NCBI RefSeq assembly: GCF_019802255.1
Contig: NZ_JAHYSS010000008.1
Location: 124,001-188,000, forward strand
Reading direction: 5' to 3'
Origin: Pedobacter polysacchareus
GTDB taxonomy: Bacteria; Bacteroidota; Bacteroidia; Sphingobacteriales; Sphingobacteriaceae
DNA length: 64,000 nucleotides
Within the stretch, counting starts at the first letter, position 1; each line of letters opens with the position of its first letter. A program made the translations under genes and the position numbers. Under the pieces are notes generated by a model. The model was not told the DNA's origin, did not search any database, and saw only the letters and a program-made list of their open reading frames with translations. Below are positions 1 through 8,060 of this stretch, piece after piece.

Positions 1-1
1 C

Positions 2-817
2 GACAGTGATTCAGCTGTTTTTGACCTTTCGTCTAAAGTAGTAATGGCGCCAATTCCAAGGGCCTACCATTGGGCAGATGGAAGTGCTTATGTGACGCAT
101 GTGGAACTGGTAAGAAAAGCCAGGAATGCTGCGCTTCCTGAAACCTTCTGGACAGATCCGCTCATGTATATGGGCGCTTCAGATGCTTTTATCGGCCCAA
201 ATGACGACATAGAAGTGGAGAATGAGGCCTGGGGCATTGATTTCGAATCTGAAGTTGCAGTGATTACAGACGATGTGCCTGCGGGAACAGATGCGAAAAC
301 TGCACTGGACCATATTAAACTGATCACGATCCTCAATGATGTGACGCTGAGAAACCTGATTCCTGATGAATTGTCCAAGCAATTTGGCTTTTACCAATCC
401 AAACCATGGACTTCCTTCGCGCCGGTAGTTGTTACCCCAGACGAATTAGAAGGGGTATGGAGCGATGGAAAACTACACCTGCCATTGCGGTCCACGTTAA
501 ACGGTAAATTGATCGGTTCACCGGATGCGGGGGTCGATATGGTATTCGACTTTGGCCAATTGATTGCCCATGCGTCAAAAACGAGGTCGCTGATTGCAGG
601 AACGGTGATTGGATCTGGAACAGTAGCCAATCAGGGTAGCCCAACAGGCTCCAGCTGTCTGGCAGAAGTGAGGTGCCTGGAAATCATTAAAGACGGAAAA
701 GCCAGTACGCCATTCATGTCTTATGGAGACAGGATTGAGATTGAAATGAACGATAAGGAAGGCCATTCGATCTTTGGAAAAATAGATCAGGTGGTCAAAA
801 AATACATAAAGAAATAA
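2..817 (+). CDS. Fumarylacetoacetate hydrolase family protein, 5' end outside window
   Basis: The reading frame is open from the first bases of the window, so the gene starts upstream; 271 codons are present and full-length relatives have about 330 residues. The first in-frame ATG (position 44) lies inside conserved sequence and is probably not the start. The visible part is the catalytic FAH fold: a DFESE segment that fits the ExE metal site of the family, a KPWTSFAP stretch, and a GTVIGSGTVANQG segment near the C-terminus. Members of this group hydrolyse C-C bonds in acylpyruvate-type substrates; fumarylacetoacetase of tyrosine breakdown is the best-known activity, but related acylpyruvases cannot be excluded. 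It converges on the aminotransferase at 903-2075, with a terminator between them. The family call is firm; the exact substrate is not. Confidence 0.85.
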   Translation, partial: DSDSAVFDLSSKVVMAPIPRAYHWADGSAYVTHVELVRKARNAALPETFWTDPLMYMGASDAFIGPNDDIEVENEAWGIDFESEVAVITDDVPAGTDAKTALDHIKLITILNDVTLRNLIPDELSKQFGFYQSKPWTSFAPVVVTPDELEGVWSDGKLHLPLRSTLNGKLIGSPDAGVDMVFDFGQLIAHASKTRSLIAGTVIGSGTVANQGSPTGSSCLAEVRCLEIIKDGKASTPFMSYGDRIEIEMNDKEGHSIFGKIDQVVKKYIKK

Positions 818-830
818 GGATCACTATCCG

Positions 831-875
831 CATAGCACTGTTAAAGCATAGCACTGTTAAAGCATAGCAGTAAAG
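831..875. repeat. 16-bp tandem repeat before the terminator
   Basis: The unit CATAGCACTGTTAAAG occurs at 831-846 and again, identical, at 847-862. A third degenerate copy (CATAGCAGTAAAG) follows at 863-875 and merges with the left arm of the terminator hairpin. This looks like local slippage next to the hairpin; no function is apparent. Confidence 0.8.
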
Positions 876-904
876 CTTAGTTTGCTAAGCTTTACTGCTA
901 TTTT
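865..904. terminator. Bidirectional terminator between convergent genes
   Basis: A perfect 16-bp stem (865-880 paired with 885-900) closes a 4-nt loop, TTTG, and is followed by TTTT on the plus strand. It sits between the convergent FAH gene and the aminotransferase. The plus-strand T-run is short, so it should work best for the FAH transcript. Confidence 0.8.
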
Positions 905-2075
905 AATATCCTGACCTGAATACCTCAGCTGCCTGGTCAATCATTTCATCAGAGGCGGTTAAGGAGACCCGGAATGTGCCTGGGATCTTCATGGTGGAAC
1001 CTGGTAAAACCAACACCTTCCGCTGTTCAAGAACTCTTGAGTAATGTTCATCTGAGGGCTCCGGACTGTCTACCAGCATGTAAAAAGTACCTTGTGCCGG
1101 GTTCACTTTGAAGCCACCTTCCCTCAATGCGCTCACTAAATGATCACGTCTTCTTTTGAGCTGTGCAATATCCACGCATAAGCTTTCCAAATGTGGTACC
1201 GCACGTTGTAAAATACAACCGGGAAGCTGCCAGCCGGAGATGGGTTGAAGCGCATCAATCACCTGACGCATGTGCGCTGCTTCCGGAAAACCTGGGGCGA
1301 GGGCCATATAACCAATTCTCAAACTTGGGGCTAAAAGTGTTTTTCCATAAGTATAAATGCTAATCGTAGCCGGGTAGAATGCTGCCGGACTGGGTGCATG
1401 ACTGCATTCAAAAACAATACGGGCATAAGCTTCATCTGAGATGATGGGGATGGTTCTTCCTAATCGCTGACTAGCTGCCGCCACAATATTGGTCAATTCT
1501 AAGAGCTCCTGAGCTGAAAACACCTTACCAGTGGGGTTATGAGGGGAGTTAAGGAGTATGGCACTGGTTTTAGGGCCGATAGCAGCCTCAAACTGACTCA
1601 TCGAAACACTCCAATCCAGCGGATTTAAATCTACTCCCTTCGGAATTGCACCTTGGGACCTGATCATCGGTTCATAGTAAAACCATGGCGGGCCCAGGTA
1701 AAGGACTTCTGTAAGCGGGTCACATAAGGCCTGAAGGCAGCAGGATAATCCGGCAAAAGCACCGGTTGTAAAAAACAAGTCTCCTGCGGCATACTTTATC
1801 CCTGATCTTTGACTAAGTGATGATGCTGCGGCTGCTCTGGAGCTTTCAATATGGTGCACATATTTGAACCCCAGGTGATGGCTAATGTCAACCTGCTCAT
1901 GCAGTATTTCCGCGATCTCAGGAAAGGAGTGTCCATGCGGATCTCCAAATAAAAGATCTGCAAAGCCAGGTTCACCACGGCGTTTGGTCACCGGACTTTC
2001 CCTAAGAAAGACGCCAAGATGCTGTTCGTATTCTGCTCTTGCTTTTTCGCTGCTTTCTGATAGTTTTATGTACAT
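903..2075 (-). CDS. PLP-dependent aminotransferase, class I/II
   Basis: 390 residues, fold type I. Visible motifs are NSPHNPTG (about 176-183), the DEAY pyridoxal contact (Asp214, Tyr217), the Schiff-base lysine in YGKTLL (Lys245) with the following Ser/Arg phosphate contacts (SLRIGY, Arg253), and a substrate-carboxylate Arg in GTFRVSL near the C-terminus. Such enzymes exchange the amino group between an amino acid and a 2-oxo acid in the cytoplasm. It is the last gene of a four-gene minus-strand operon (radical SAM, flavin monooxygenase, amidase, aminotransferase), 47 bp after the amidase. The substrate is not evident; an aromatic amino acid would suit the YUCCA-like partner but that is inference. 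The ATG at 2075 fits the usual length. Confidence 0.88.
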   Translation of the reverse strand: MYIKLSESSEKARAEYEQHLGVFLRESPVTKRRGEPGFADLLFGDPHGHSFPEIAEILHEQVDISHHLGFKYVHHIESSRAAAASSLSQRSGIKYAAGDLFFTTGAFAGLSCCLQALCDPLTEVLYLGPPWFYYEPMIRSQGAIPKGVDLNPLDWSVSMSQFEAAIGPKTSAILLNSPHNPTGKVFSAQELLELTNIVAAASQRLGRTIPIISDEAYARIVFECSHAPSPAAFYPATISIYTYGKTLLAPSLRIGYMALAPGFPEAAHMRQVIDALQPISGWQLPGCILQRAVPHLESLCVDIAQLKRRRDHLVSALREGGFKVNPAQGTFYMLVDSPEPSDEHYSRVLEQRKVLVLPGSTMKIPGTFRVSLTASDEMIDQAAEVFRSGY

Positions 2076-2122
2076 ATTTTATTCTTTTTCTGTAGTTTAT
2101 GATGGTTATGTTTGTTTTTAGT

Positions 2123-3598
2123 TTATAGCTGTATCTCAGGGCGGTTTCTGTTTTTATAGGGTGCCATTTTTTTATTTCCCGAACTATTTTCGAAGGCTTC
2201 AGCCAGGCTGATCAGGACGGCTTCATGATGCGGGTCAGCGCAAAACATTAAACCAATGGGCAGGCCGTCCTTCGTGAGTCCGCAGGGTACTGAAATACTG
2301 CACCAGCCTGCAAGATTTGCAATTAATGTGTTCCTTGAGTAGATGGACGACAGTGCTGCATGGGAAGATGGTTCATCACAATCCGAGCGCAATACTGCAG
2401 GAAGCGGGGTGGTAGGTACAACCAGTACCTCTATACCATACCGGCTGAGGGACAATTGCGCTGCAATGGCTGCGTATTGTTTTTGGATAGCTTCCGTATC
2501 ACGCAGGGAATGTGCTGCCGCTGATTTCAGCCAGTTCAATACCCAGTCAATATTGGGATGCGATATAATTTCTTCGTGCAAAGGATAGGCTTCTGAGGCG
2601 ATTAAACTATTTTCCTTCATCATTTCCCGCAGTTGCTGTATAATCGGGATTTCAACTGTGGAGACCGGGCTGCCAAGTATTTTTAAAGACCTTTCTACTG
2701 CCAGAATCACTTCCGGATCGGCATCATCAAAGAAAATAGTCTTACAGCAGCCGATACGTAAATCTGCCATCGGCAATTTCGGTTCCTGCAAAGTAGAAAA
2801 CCTCGAGTTACGGGCTCCTTCGGTCTGAACTTTATCGTTCTGAAACCTGGAATCCTGAAATCCGGAATCCTGGAGTTGGGAATAAACGATCTTTACATCT
2901 GCCACGATAGCCGCAATCAAACCAATCGTATCCAGACTTGGAGCCAAAGGCCATACCCCTTGAGTTGAAAGCCAGCCTTTTGTTGGCTTAAACCCCACTA
3001 CACCACAGAGTGAAGCAGGTACACGAATGGAGCCCCCGGTATCACTGCCTAATGCAAAAGGAACCATTCCGGCTGCTACGGCAACAGCAGAGCCGCTGGA
3101 GGAACCGCCAGGGAGGTAGGCTTCAGTTTTCCATGGATTATGAGGCGTCTCAAAAACGTGGTTGATGCCTAGAATTGTGGCAGCTAAAGGGCTGGTGTTG
3201 GTGATGCCAACCAATATAGCGCCTGCCTGTTTTAATAGCCTGATGGATGCAGCGTCTGATGAGGGGATATAGTCCATCGGCCATGCTGTTGAAATTTGCT
3301 CCTCTAGGATACCCAATCCTGCAGTATTTGGAAAACCTGCCACATCAAAAATCCCCTTCACCGCATAAGGAATCCCGTGTAATGGGCCTAGATCCAGTCC
3401 ATTATTAAACGCTATCTGCGCTTGCAAGGCTTCTTCCAGCGCTCTTTCCTCTAAAATCAGTATAAAAGCCTTGAAGTAGGGATTTCTGGTCTTGATATCT
3501 TTTAATACCACTTCTGTGAGGGTAACGCAGCTCAGTGTGCCTGCACGAAGCTGCTGTCCAAGCTCGGAAATCGAATACTGACCTGGGTTTTTCATCAT
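2123..3598 (-). CDS. Amidase signature family hydrolase
   Basis: 491 residues, an amidase-signature enzyme of the Ser-cisSer-Lys type. Lys81 (in PYAVKG), cis-Ser166 (in GGSSSGS) and nucleophile Ser190 (in GSDTGGSIRVPAS) are all present, and the 24-residue spacing of the two serines equals that of FAAH. It should hydrolyse an amide in the cytoplasm. Family members include indoleacetamide hydrolases, allophanate hydrolase and GatA; there is no sign of GatB or GatC here, so a tRNA amidotransferase role is unlikely. The start ATG overlaps the monooxygenase stop by one base (TGATG), implying translational coupling. Odd point: a low-complexity segment near residues 240-275 contains 15-bp tandem repeats (QDSGF/QDSRF). 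Confidence 0.9.
   Translation of the reverse strand: MMKNPGQYSISELGQQLRAGTLSCVTLTEVVLKDIKTRNPYFKAFILILEERALEEALQAQIAFNNGLDLGPLHGIPYAVKGIFDVAGFPNTAGLGILEEQISTAWPMDYIPSSDAASIRLLKQAGAILVGITNTSPLAATILGINHVFETPHNPWKTEAYLPGGSSSGSAVAVAAGMVPFALGSDTGGSIRVPASLCGVVGFKPTKGWLSTQGVWPLAPSLDTIGLIAAIVADVKIVYSQLQDSGFQDSRFQNDKVQTEGARNSRFSTLQEPKLPMADLRIGCCKTIFFDDADPEVILAVERSLKILGSPVSTVEIPIIQQLREMMKENSLIASEAYPLHEEIISHPNIDWVLNWLKSAAAHSLRDTEAIQKQYAAIAAQLSLSRYGIEVLVVPTTPLPAVLRSDCDEPSSHAALSSIYSRNTLIANLAGWCSISVPCGLTKDGLPIGLMFCADPHHEAVLISLAEAFENSSGNKKMAPYKNRNRPEIQL
2843..2872 (-). repeat. 15-bp tandem repeat inside the amidase gene
   Basis: On the coding strand CAGGATTCCGGATTT (2858-2872) is followed directly by CAGGATTCCAGGTTT (2843-2857), and then by a diverged third copy beginning CAG. 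It encodes QDSGF-QDSRF-QNDKV in what should be a surface loop between conserved amidase blocks. It keeps the frame and looks like slippage expansion. Confidence 0.75.
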
Positions 3599-4860
3599 CA
3601 GGACAGGTGTTTTTTGAGGTAATCAGCCAGTAATTCGGCATCTTTTCCAACGCCATCAATGAAATTTGAATTGTATCTGATTTGACGACGCATGCCCAGC
3701 ACCAGCAATCCGGGGATTGCTGTTATTCCGCCCTGGTGTTTAATTTCGCCCTGTGCATCCAATACATCAATGTGTAACCAGGGATAGCTTCGGCGATAAC
3801 CTGTTGCCCAGATGATCGTTTTTATTCCTGCTGATTTAAGGTCAATGCTGGATGGAGCAGGAGGTACTGAAATCGGGGCTACCTGATGAAAATTCATGCT
3901 ATGGTCGATCATCAGGTCGTTTATATATTGATCGATTCTTTCCAACAGCGCATACATATCCTGATCGGCCTGATGTACAGCTGTCAATAGGTTGTCCTCG
4001 AATGAAACCTGGGAATCGTTTATGGCTGCTATTCTGCTGGTTAATTTTACACCCTGATTTTGCAGGGTTTCGAGATTTATCGAATGTGCATCTTCTGAGC
4101 CAATAAGCTGTGGCGCAGGGATGTTTGGATCGCATTTGGAGTCTGTGAACGCATCAAAAATTCCCGCTTCCTTCAACCAGGTTAGAATATCCTTCCCTCT
4201 GTACCTTCTGGGCAGGCGGCGGTGTTTCCCTACAGAAAGCATCACCTCGCGTCCGGAAAGGCGTAACTCTTCTGCAATTTGCACGCCTGATGCGCCTGCA
4301 CCAACGACCAGAATTCCTCCTTCAGGAATCTGCCCTGGATTGAGGTATTGGCTAGCAGTAATTTGATGGATTTCAGGGTTTACCCGATTTGAATATTCAG
4401 GGATAACAGGGGTACAGCAATGCCCGGTTGCGATCACGACTGCATTGGCGACCCATCGCTGTGCTGTGGAATGGATATAAAATTGATGGCCAGATTTGCT
4501 GACCGCCTCCACTGCTGTTTCTGTAAGAATAGGGGCCTCAAAGGATTGCGCATAATCCTCCAGAAGGGAAATATAGCGGCCTACCGGCATAAAGCCTTCT
4601 GGCTGATCTCCTTGATATGGCCATGAGGGTAAATTGGTCTGGTCGTTTGGCGTAAGGAGCCTTAGTGAATCCCAGCTTTCTGATCGCCAGCGCTGAGCAA
4701 TCTGTCCGCGTTCCAATAAAATATGACTGATGTTTCTTTGCTTCAGGCAATAGCTCATGGCCAGTCCCGCCTGTCCGCCCCCAATGATCAGGACCTCAAC
4801 AGAAATATAGGAATCCTGGTCGGAGGAGGAACCGGAGTTAGAAGATGGATAACCGTTCAT
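3598..4860 (-). CDS. Flavin-dependent monooxygenase, YUCCA/FMO-like
   Basis: 420 residues. An N-terminal FAD dinucleotide motif (GGGQAG, about 27-32), an NADPH motif (GAGASG, about 187-192), an IHQITASQY segment in the FMO fingerprint position just before it, and an ATGYRRSYPWL motif near residue 350 give the layout of class B flavin monooxygenases, closest in style to plant YUCCA and bacterial indolepyruvate-type enzymes. YUCCA enzymes oxidatively decarboxylate 2-oxo acids; other relatives oxygenate N or S atoms. The first ~20 residues are Ser-rich and non-conserved. It lies 6 bp after the radical SAM gene and overlaps the amidase start. A MSMEG_0569-type oxidoreductase from nitrilase clusters is an alternative that I cannot rule out. 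Confidence 0.85.
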   Translation of the reverse strand: MNGYPSSNSGSSSDQDSYISVEVLIIGGGQAGLAMSYCLKQRNISHILLERGQIAQRWRSESWDSLRLLTPNDQTNLPSWPYQGDQPEGFMPVGRYISLLEDYAQSFEAPILTETAVEAVSKSGHQFYIHSTAQRWVANAVVIATGHCCTPVIPEYSNRVNPEIHQITASQYLNPGQIPEGGILVVGAGASGVQIAEELRLSGREVMLSVGKHRRLPRRYRGKDILTWLKEAGIFDAFTDSKCDPNIPAPQLIGSEDAHSINLETLQNQGVKLTSRIAAINDSQVSFEDNLLTAVHQADQDMYALLERIDQYINDLMIDHSMNFHQVAPISVPPAPSSIDLKSAGIKTIIWATGYRRSYPWLHIDVLDAQGEIKHQGGITAIPGLLVLGMRRQIRYNSNFIDGVGKDAELLADYLKKHLS

Positions 4861-4866
4861 AAATCT

Positions 4867-5664
4867 CTACTGGTTATTTTCGGCAGATTCCAAGGATTTG
4901 GCGCGTAAACCATGGTCTAAAAAAGTACCCAGGTAAAGGCCGTCAATATTGGAGATCTCCGCTAAATGAGGATCAAGCCATAATTTATAGGCGCCTCCCA
5001 AAGTCAGTTCGACCTCAGGGAAACGGCTGCGCAGCAGTTGGATGTACTCCATACCACGCTCTGCTGAAGGATTGCTGTGGGCGAATATCTCCGCACTTTC
5101 CTGTGGATCAAAGTAGTTGAGCGTAATGGCATCTGGACTAACTATTTCAAGCAGGTTCAGCATATCTTCCACATCTGATTCGGTTTCCCCAAGGCCGCAA
5201 AGCCATCCAGTATCTATCCGGAGTCCAGCCTCACGTGCGATTAAAAGGGATTTTAGCTTGTCATCCTGTGCTAATGGGCGTTTGGGGACCATTTCAGCAA
5301 ACAGTTTTCGGGAGCATTCCAGGTTATTTCTATAGCGTTTGATGCCAAGATTGGCAATTTGTTCGTAGAAGTCAGGACGGGTACAAATTCCGGGGTTAAT
5401 GGCCAGTTCAATGTGGGAGTTTCGCTGGATCACCTCTTTCATTTCCAGCAGGAAATTCATGACTTCAATGACATTAGCACCAACTGTTTGAAAGACCAGT
5501 TCTACCCGGGAACCTGTGGCAGCGGCCTGATCAAATGTCTGCTGGAAATCGGATTCCCTGACCAATGTTTTTCGATCTGTGGTCTCCGTTTTACTCAGTC
5601 CACAAAATTTGCAACCACCTCCACAACCAGAGTTTTTGAGCAGGCTAAGCTGGATGATGTTCAT
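4867..5664 (-). CDS. BioB-like radical SAM protein
   Basis: 265 residues from the ATG at 5664; an in-frame TTG 21 bp further upstream gives a 272-residue form, but ATG is the simpler start. The cluster motif is canonical: Cys14, Cys18 and Cys21 (CGGGCKFC, CX3CX2C). GLGETESDVEDML and the NLECSRKLF segment resemble the BioB/HydE/PylB type of TIM barrel. Unlike BioB there is no obvious second-cluster Cys set, and the protein is short (BioB has about 320-350 residues), so it is not biotin synthase. It is the first gene of the operon with the monooxygenase, amidase and aminotransferase. The reaction is unknown; a radical rearrangement or methylation-type step on an amino-acid-derived small molecule is inference. 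Confidence 0.85.
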   Translation of the reverse strand: MNIIQLSLLKNSGCGGGCKFCGLSKTETTDRKTLVRESDFQQTFDQAAATGSRVELVFQTVGANVIEVMNFLLEMKEVIQRNSHIELAINPGICTRPDFYEQIANLGIKRYRNNLECSRKLFAEMVPKRPLAQDDKLKSLLIAREAGLRIDTGWLCGLGETESDVEDMLNLLEIVSPDAITLNYFDPQESAEIFAHSNPSAERGMEYIQLLRSRFPEVELTLGGAYKLWLDPHLAEISNIDGLYLGTFLDHGLRAKSLESAENNQ

Positions 5665-5836
5665 AATTTTTAATTTAATAAACAAGAAGCATCAGCCGTA
5701 TTTGATTTGAGAGCAGTGCTTTAGATAAAAATAATGATTTTCTTTTTAATTACCAATTCGATGAAATTTCTTATAATAAATTATTGTTTCAATGTCTTTT
5801 TTTCCGCTATGCAAATTTCCACTGACCATTTTTCAG

Positions 5837-5844
5837 TAAATTTG
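5837..5844 (+). promoter_or_regulatory. Candidate -7 element for the two-component system
   Basis: TAAATTTG matches the Bacteroidota -7 consensus TAnnTTTG and lies 37 bp before the response-regulator ATG. A weak -33 (TTTC at 5816) stands about 17 bp upstream. This is suggestive only. Confidence 0.4.
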
Positions 5845-5881
5845 CAGGATAGGGAATCATAATAACGATAGGGATTTTAAG

Positions 5882-6583
5882 ATGAAGATACTGTTAATAG
5901 AGGATGAGATAGCGGTAGTTTCTTTGATCAAAAGAAGCTTAATGGATGAAAATATTGACTTAGACATTAGTGTGGCCATGGATGGCCTGACCGGGTTAAA
6001 AATGGCTGGGATGAACCATTTCGACTTGATTATTCTGGACATCATGCTGCCTGGTATGGACGGTCTGGAGGTTTGCCGGAACATCAGGTTAACAGATCCA
6101 GATGTTCCGATTATCATTCTTTCTGCCTTAAACCAGACAGAGGATATTGTGGCTGCTTTTAATCTGGATGCTGATGAATACCTGACTAAACCCTTCAAAA
6201 TTGACGAATTAAAGGCCCGTGTATTTCGCAAATCACGTAAATCGGGAACTGTTCGCACTACGCCTGCAAATCTGCTGAGCATCTCAGATTTAGTACTTGA
6301 TAAAGACAGTAAATCAGTCACCAGGGCTGGAAAAGTAATCGTACTGACGGCTACAGAACATCGACTGCTTGAATACCTGATGCAGCATATGAACAGAATT
6401 ATCACGCGTGTAGATATTCTGGAAGAGGTTTGGGGAATGAATTTCAACCTCAGCACCAATGTGGTAGATGTTTACCTGAATTACCTCCGCAAAAAGATCG
6501 ATAAGAATTTTAGTCCGAAATTGATTCATACCGTGATAGGGATGGGTTATGTACTCAGAGTCCAGGAGAATCATGAAGATTAG
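5882..6583 (+). CDS. OmpR/PhoB-type response regulator
   Basis: 233 residues. The receiver domain (1 to about 120) has the acidic pair EDE near residue 7, the phospho-acceptor Asp53 in LIILDIMLPGMDG, and the conserved Lys103 in YLTKPF. The C-terminal winged helix carries the LTATEHRLLEYL and NVVDVYLNYLRKKID signatures, ending in the GMGYVLR wing. It is a DNA-binding transcription factor controlled by the kinase encoded next, whose ATG (6573) lies inside this gene. The pair is followed on the same strand by a porin and the urease operon, so these are the natural candidate targets, though nothing in the sequence proves this. Confidence 0.95.
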   Translation: MKILLIEDEIAVVSLIKRSLMDENIDLDISVAMDGLTGLKMAGMNHFDLIILDIMLPGMDGLEVCRNIRLTDPDVPIIILSALNQTEDIVAAFNLDADEYLTKPFKIDELKARVFRKSRKSGTVRTTPANLLSISDLVLDKDSKSVTRAGKVIVLTATEHRLLEYLMQHMNRIITRVDILEEVWGMNFNLSTNVVDVYLNYLRKKIDKNFSPKLIHTVIGMGYVLRVQENHED

Positions 6584-7967
6584 AACCAAAATTATCCTGC
6601 TGTCTTCGGCGATCGGGAGTTTGATCCTGATGTCTTTTGCAGTTTATGTTTCCTATTTTACTGCAAAGACCCTGGAAAGTAAATTCTTTATCAGGCTAGA
6701 AGAAAACGCCCGAATGTTAGGCACGCATGTCTTTAATTCGAAGAGTTATAAAGATAAAGGTTATTATGAGTTGAGTAATCAGTTCATCAATCAGTTTTCT
6801 TTAGGCAGGAATTTCCTGGTACGTGTAGAGAAAAACAGGAAGCAACCCCATTATGAACCACTTTTGCCAATGAGCAATGCTTTTTTTGAAGAAGCCATTG
6901 AAAAAGGAAAAGCCGAACTCATGATGGGTGATACGGCTTATGTTGCGCTGTTTTTTGAAGACAAAGACCACGATAAGAATCTGGTGGTGGTTTCTTCGGC
7001 AGTAGACGATTTTGGGATTGCAGAGCATAAGGACCTCAATCGCGCCTTGATCTCCGGCATCGTGATTTTCTTATTCCTCATCTTTCTGATCTCTTTTTAT
7101 TTTGCTGATAAGTTATTAAATCCAATCGCTTCCATTAATAAGCGCATTGGATTGATCAATATTAGTAACTTGAACATGCGGTTAACCACCAAGAAAACTA
7201 ATGATCAAACAAAAGAAAAGGATGAGATTGAAGTCCTGATCACCAATATTAACGATATGCTGAGTCGATTGGAGATCGCGGTGAAGTCGCAGCGCAGCTT
7301 TATCAGCAATGCCTCACATTCCTTGAGAACGCCTATGACCATTATCAGCGGTGAATCTGAACTCGCCCTGCATCATCTGGATCCGAAACATCCTGCCCAT
7401 TACTCTTTAGAAATGGTGTCCAGGGAGGTGGATCGGATGAACCTGATTGTGAACAACCTGCTGCTGCTTTCCAGAACAGGTTATGATGGCAAGGTGCAAA
7501 ACATGAGCTATGTCAGGATTGATGAACTGCTGTACAGCGTAAAAGAATCTGAAGGATACCTGAACGATAACCATCGGATATTTCTTGATTTCTCCAATAT
7601 TCCGGAGGATAGCAACCTTTTAACCGTTCATGTGAACCAGGACCTGTTTTTCATCGGACTTTCCAATATCATTTCCAATGCTTGTAAATATGGCAATGAA
7701 AAGGAAGTGAAAGTGAGCATTGAAGTAGACCATTCGAAGATCATTATACGAGTAGTAGATCAGGGAATAGGGATTCCCGATCAAGATAAACCGCATATTT
7801 TTGAATCCTTTTTCCGCGCTTCCAATGTGGGCAGTATTTATGGAAATGGCCTCGGACTGGTACTTGCAAAAAATATCTTTGAACTTCATGACGCTAGTCT
7901 GACGATCGATTCTACGGAAGGAAAAGGCACAGTCGTGACTATAACCTGTCCTATAGCGGTTCTCTAA
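6573..7967 (+). CDS. Sensor histidine kinase
   Basis: 464 residues from the ATG at 6573, which overlaps the response-regulator end by 11 bp; the frame is open further upstream but the first residues there are regulator-coding. The order is TM1 (about 7-28), a periplasmic sensor domain of about 125 residues, TM2 (about 158-178), HAMP, HisKA with phospho-acceptor His249 in SHSLRTPM (Ser instead of the usual Glu after His), then HATPase_c with an N box (SNACKYGN), DQGIGIPD and a GNGLGLVLA G2 box. The partner is the regulator at 5882-6583. The sensed signal is unknown; with urease downstream, pH, urea or nickel are reasonable guesses, comparable in arrangement but not in demonstrated homology to Helicobacter ArsRS. 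Confidence 0.93.
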   Translation: MKIRTKIILLSSAIGSLILMSFAVYVSYFTAKTLESKFFIRLEENARMLGTHVFNSKSYKDKGYYELSNQFINQFSLGRNFLVRVEKNRKQPHYEPLLPMSNAFFEEAIEKGKAELMMGDTAYVALFFEDKDHDKNLVVVSSAVDDFGIAEHKDLNRALISGIVIFLFLIFLISFYFADKLLNPIASINKRIGLINISNLNMRLTTKKTNDQTKEKDEIEVLITNINDMLSRLEIAVKSQRSFISNASHSLRTPMTIISGESELALHHLDPKHPAHYSLEMVSREVDRMNLIVNNLLLLSRTGYDGKVQNMSYVRIDELLYSVKESEGYLNDNHRIFLDFSNIPEDSNLLTVHVNQDLFFIGLSNIISNACKYGNEKEVKVSIEVDHSKIIIRVVDQGIGIPDQDKPHIFESFFRASNVGSIYGNGLGLVLAKNIFELHDASLTIDSTEGKGTVVTITCPIAVL

Positions 7968-7986
7968 TCTCACACTTATTTTTCCC

Positions 7987-8022
7987 TAATATCGCGTTAA
8001 TCTTCGCTTTAGCGCGTTATTA
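7987..8022. promoter_or_regulatory. 14-bp imperfect dyad upstream of the porin
   Basis: TAATATCGCGTTAA (7987-8000) and TTAGCGCGTTATTA (8009-8022) are inverted copies matching at 12 of 14 positions around an 8-nt centre. No T-run follows, so an operator for a dimeric regulator is more likely than a terminator. It lies in the 93-bp gap between the kinase and the porin. Confidence 0.55.
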
Positions 8023-8033
8023 GGTCTGCCGCC

Positions 8034-8055
8034 TATACTTGTATCATTAAGTATA
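8034..8055. promoter_or_regulatory. TATACTT-N8-AAGTATA dyad just before the porin ATG
   Basis: A perfect 7-bp inverted repeat with 8-nt centre ends 5 bp before the ATG at 8061. TATACTTG inside it is one mismatch from the TAnnTTTG -7 element. It could be an operator over the promoter or an mRNA hairpin that blocks the ribosome site. Confidence 0.5.
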
Positions 8056-8060
8056 GCGAT

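Noticed and set aside
2123..3598. GatA subunit of Asp/Glu-tRNA amidotransferase
   Set aside because: No gatB or gatC is adjacent, and the operon partners are metabolic enzymes.
4867..5664. Biotin synthase (bioB)
   Set aside because: The protein is too short, lacks the second-cluster cysteines, and no other biotin gene is nearby; only a BioB-like fold is supported.
8034..8055. NikR-type nickel operator reading of the TATACTT dyad
   Set aside because: It resembles the H. pylori NikR half sites, but its centre is 8 bp instead of 11, and no nikR gene is in the window. It is kept only as an unassigned dyad.
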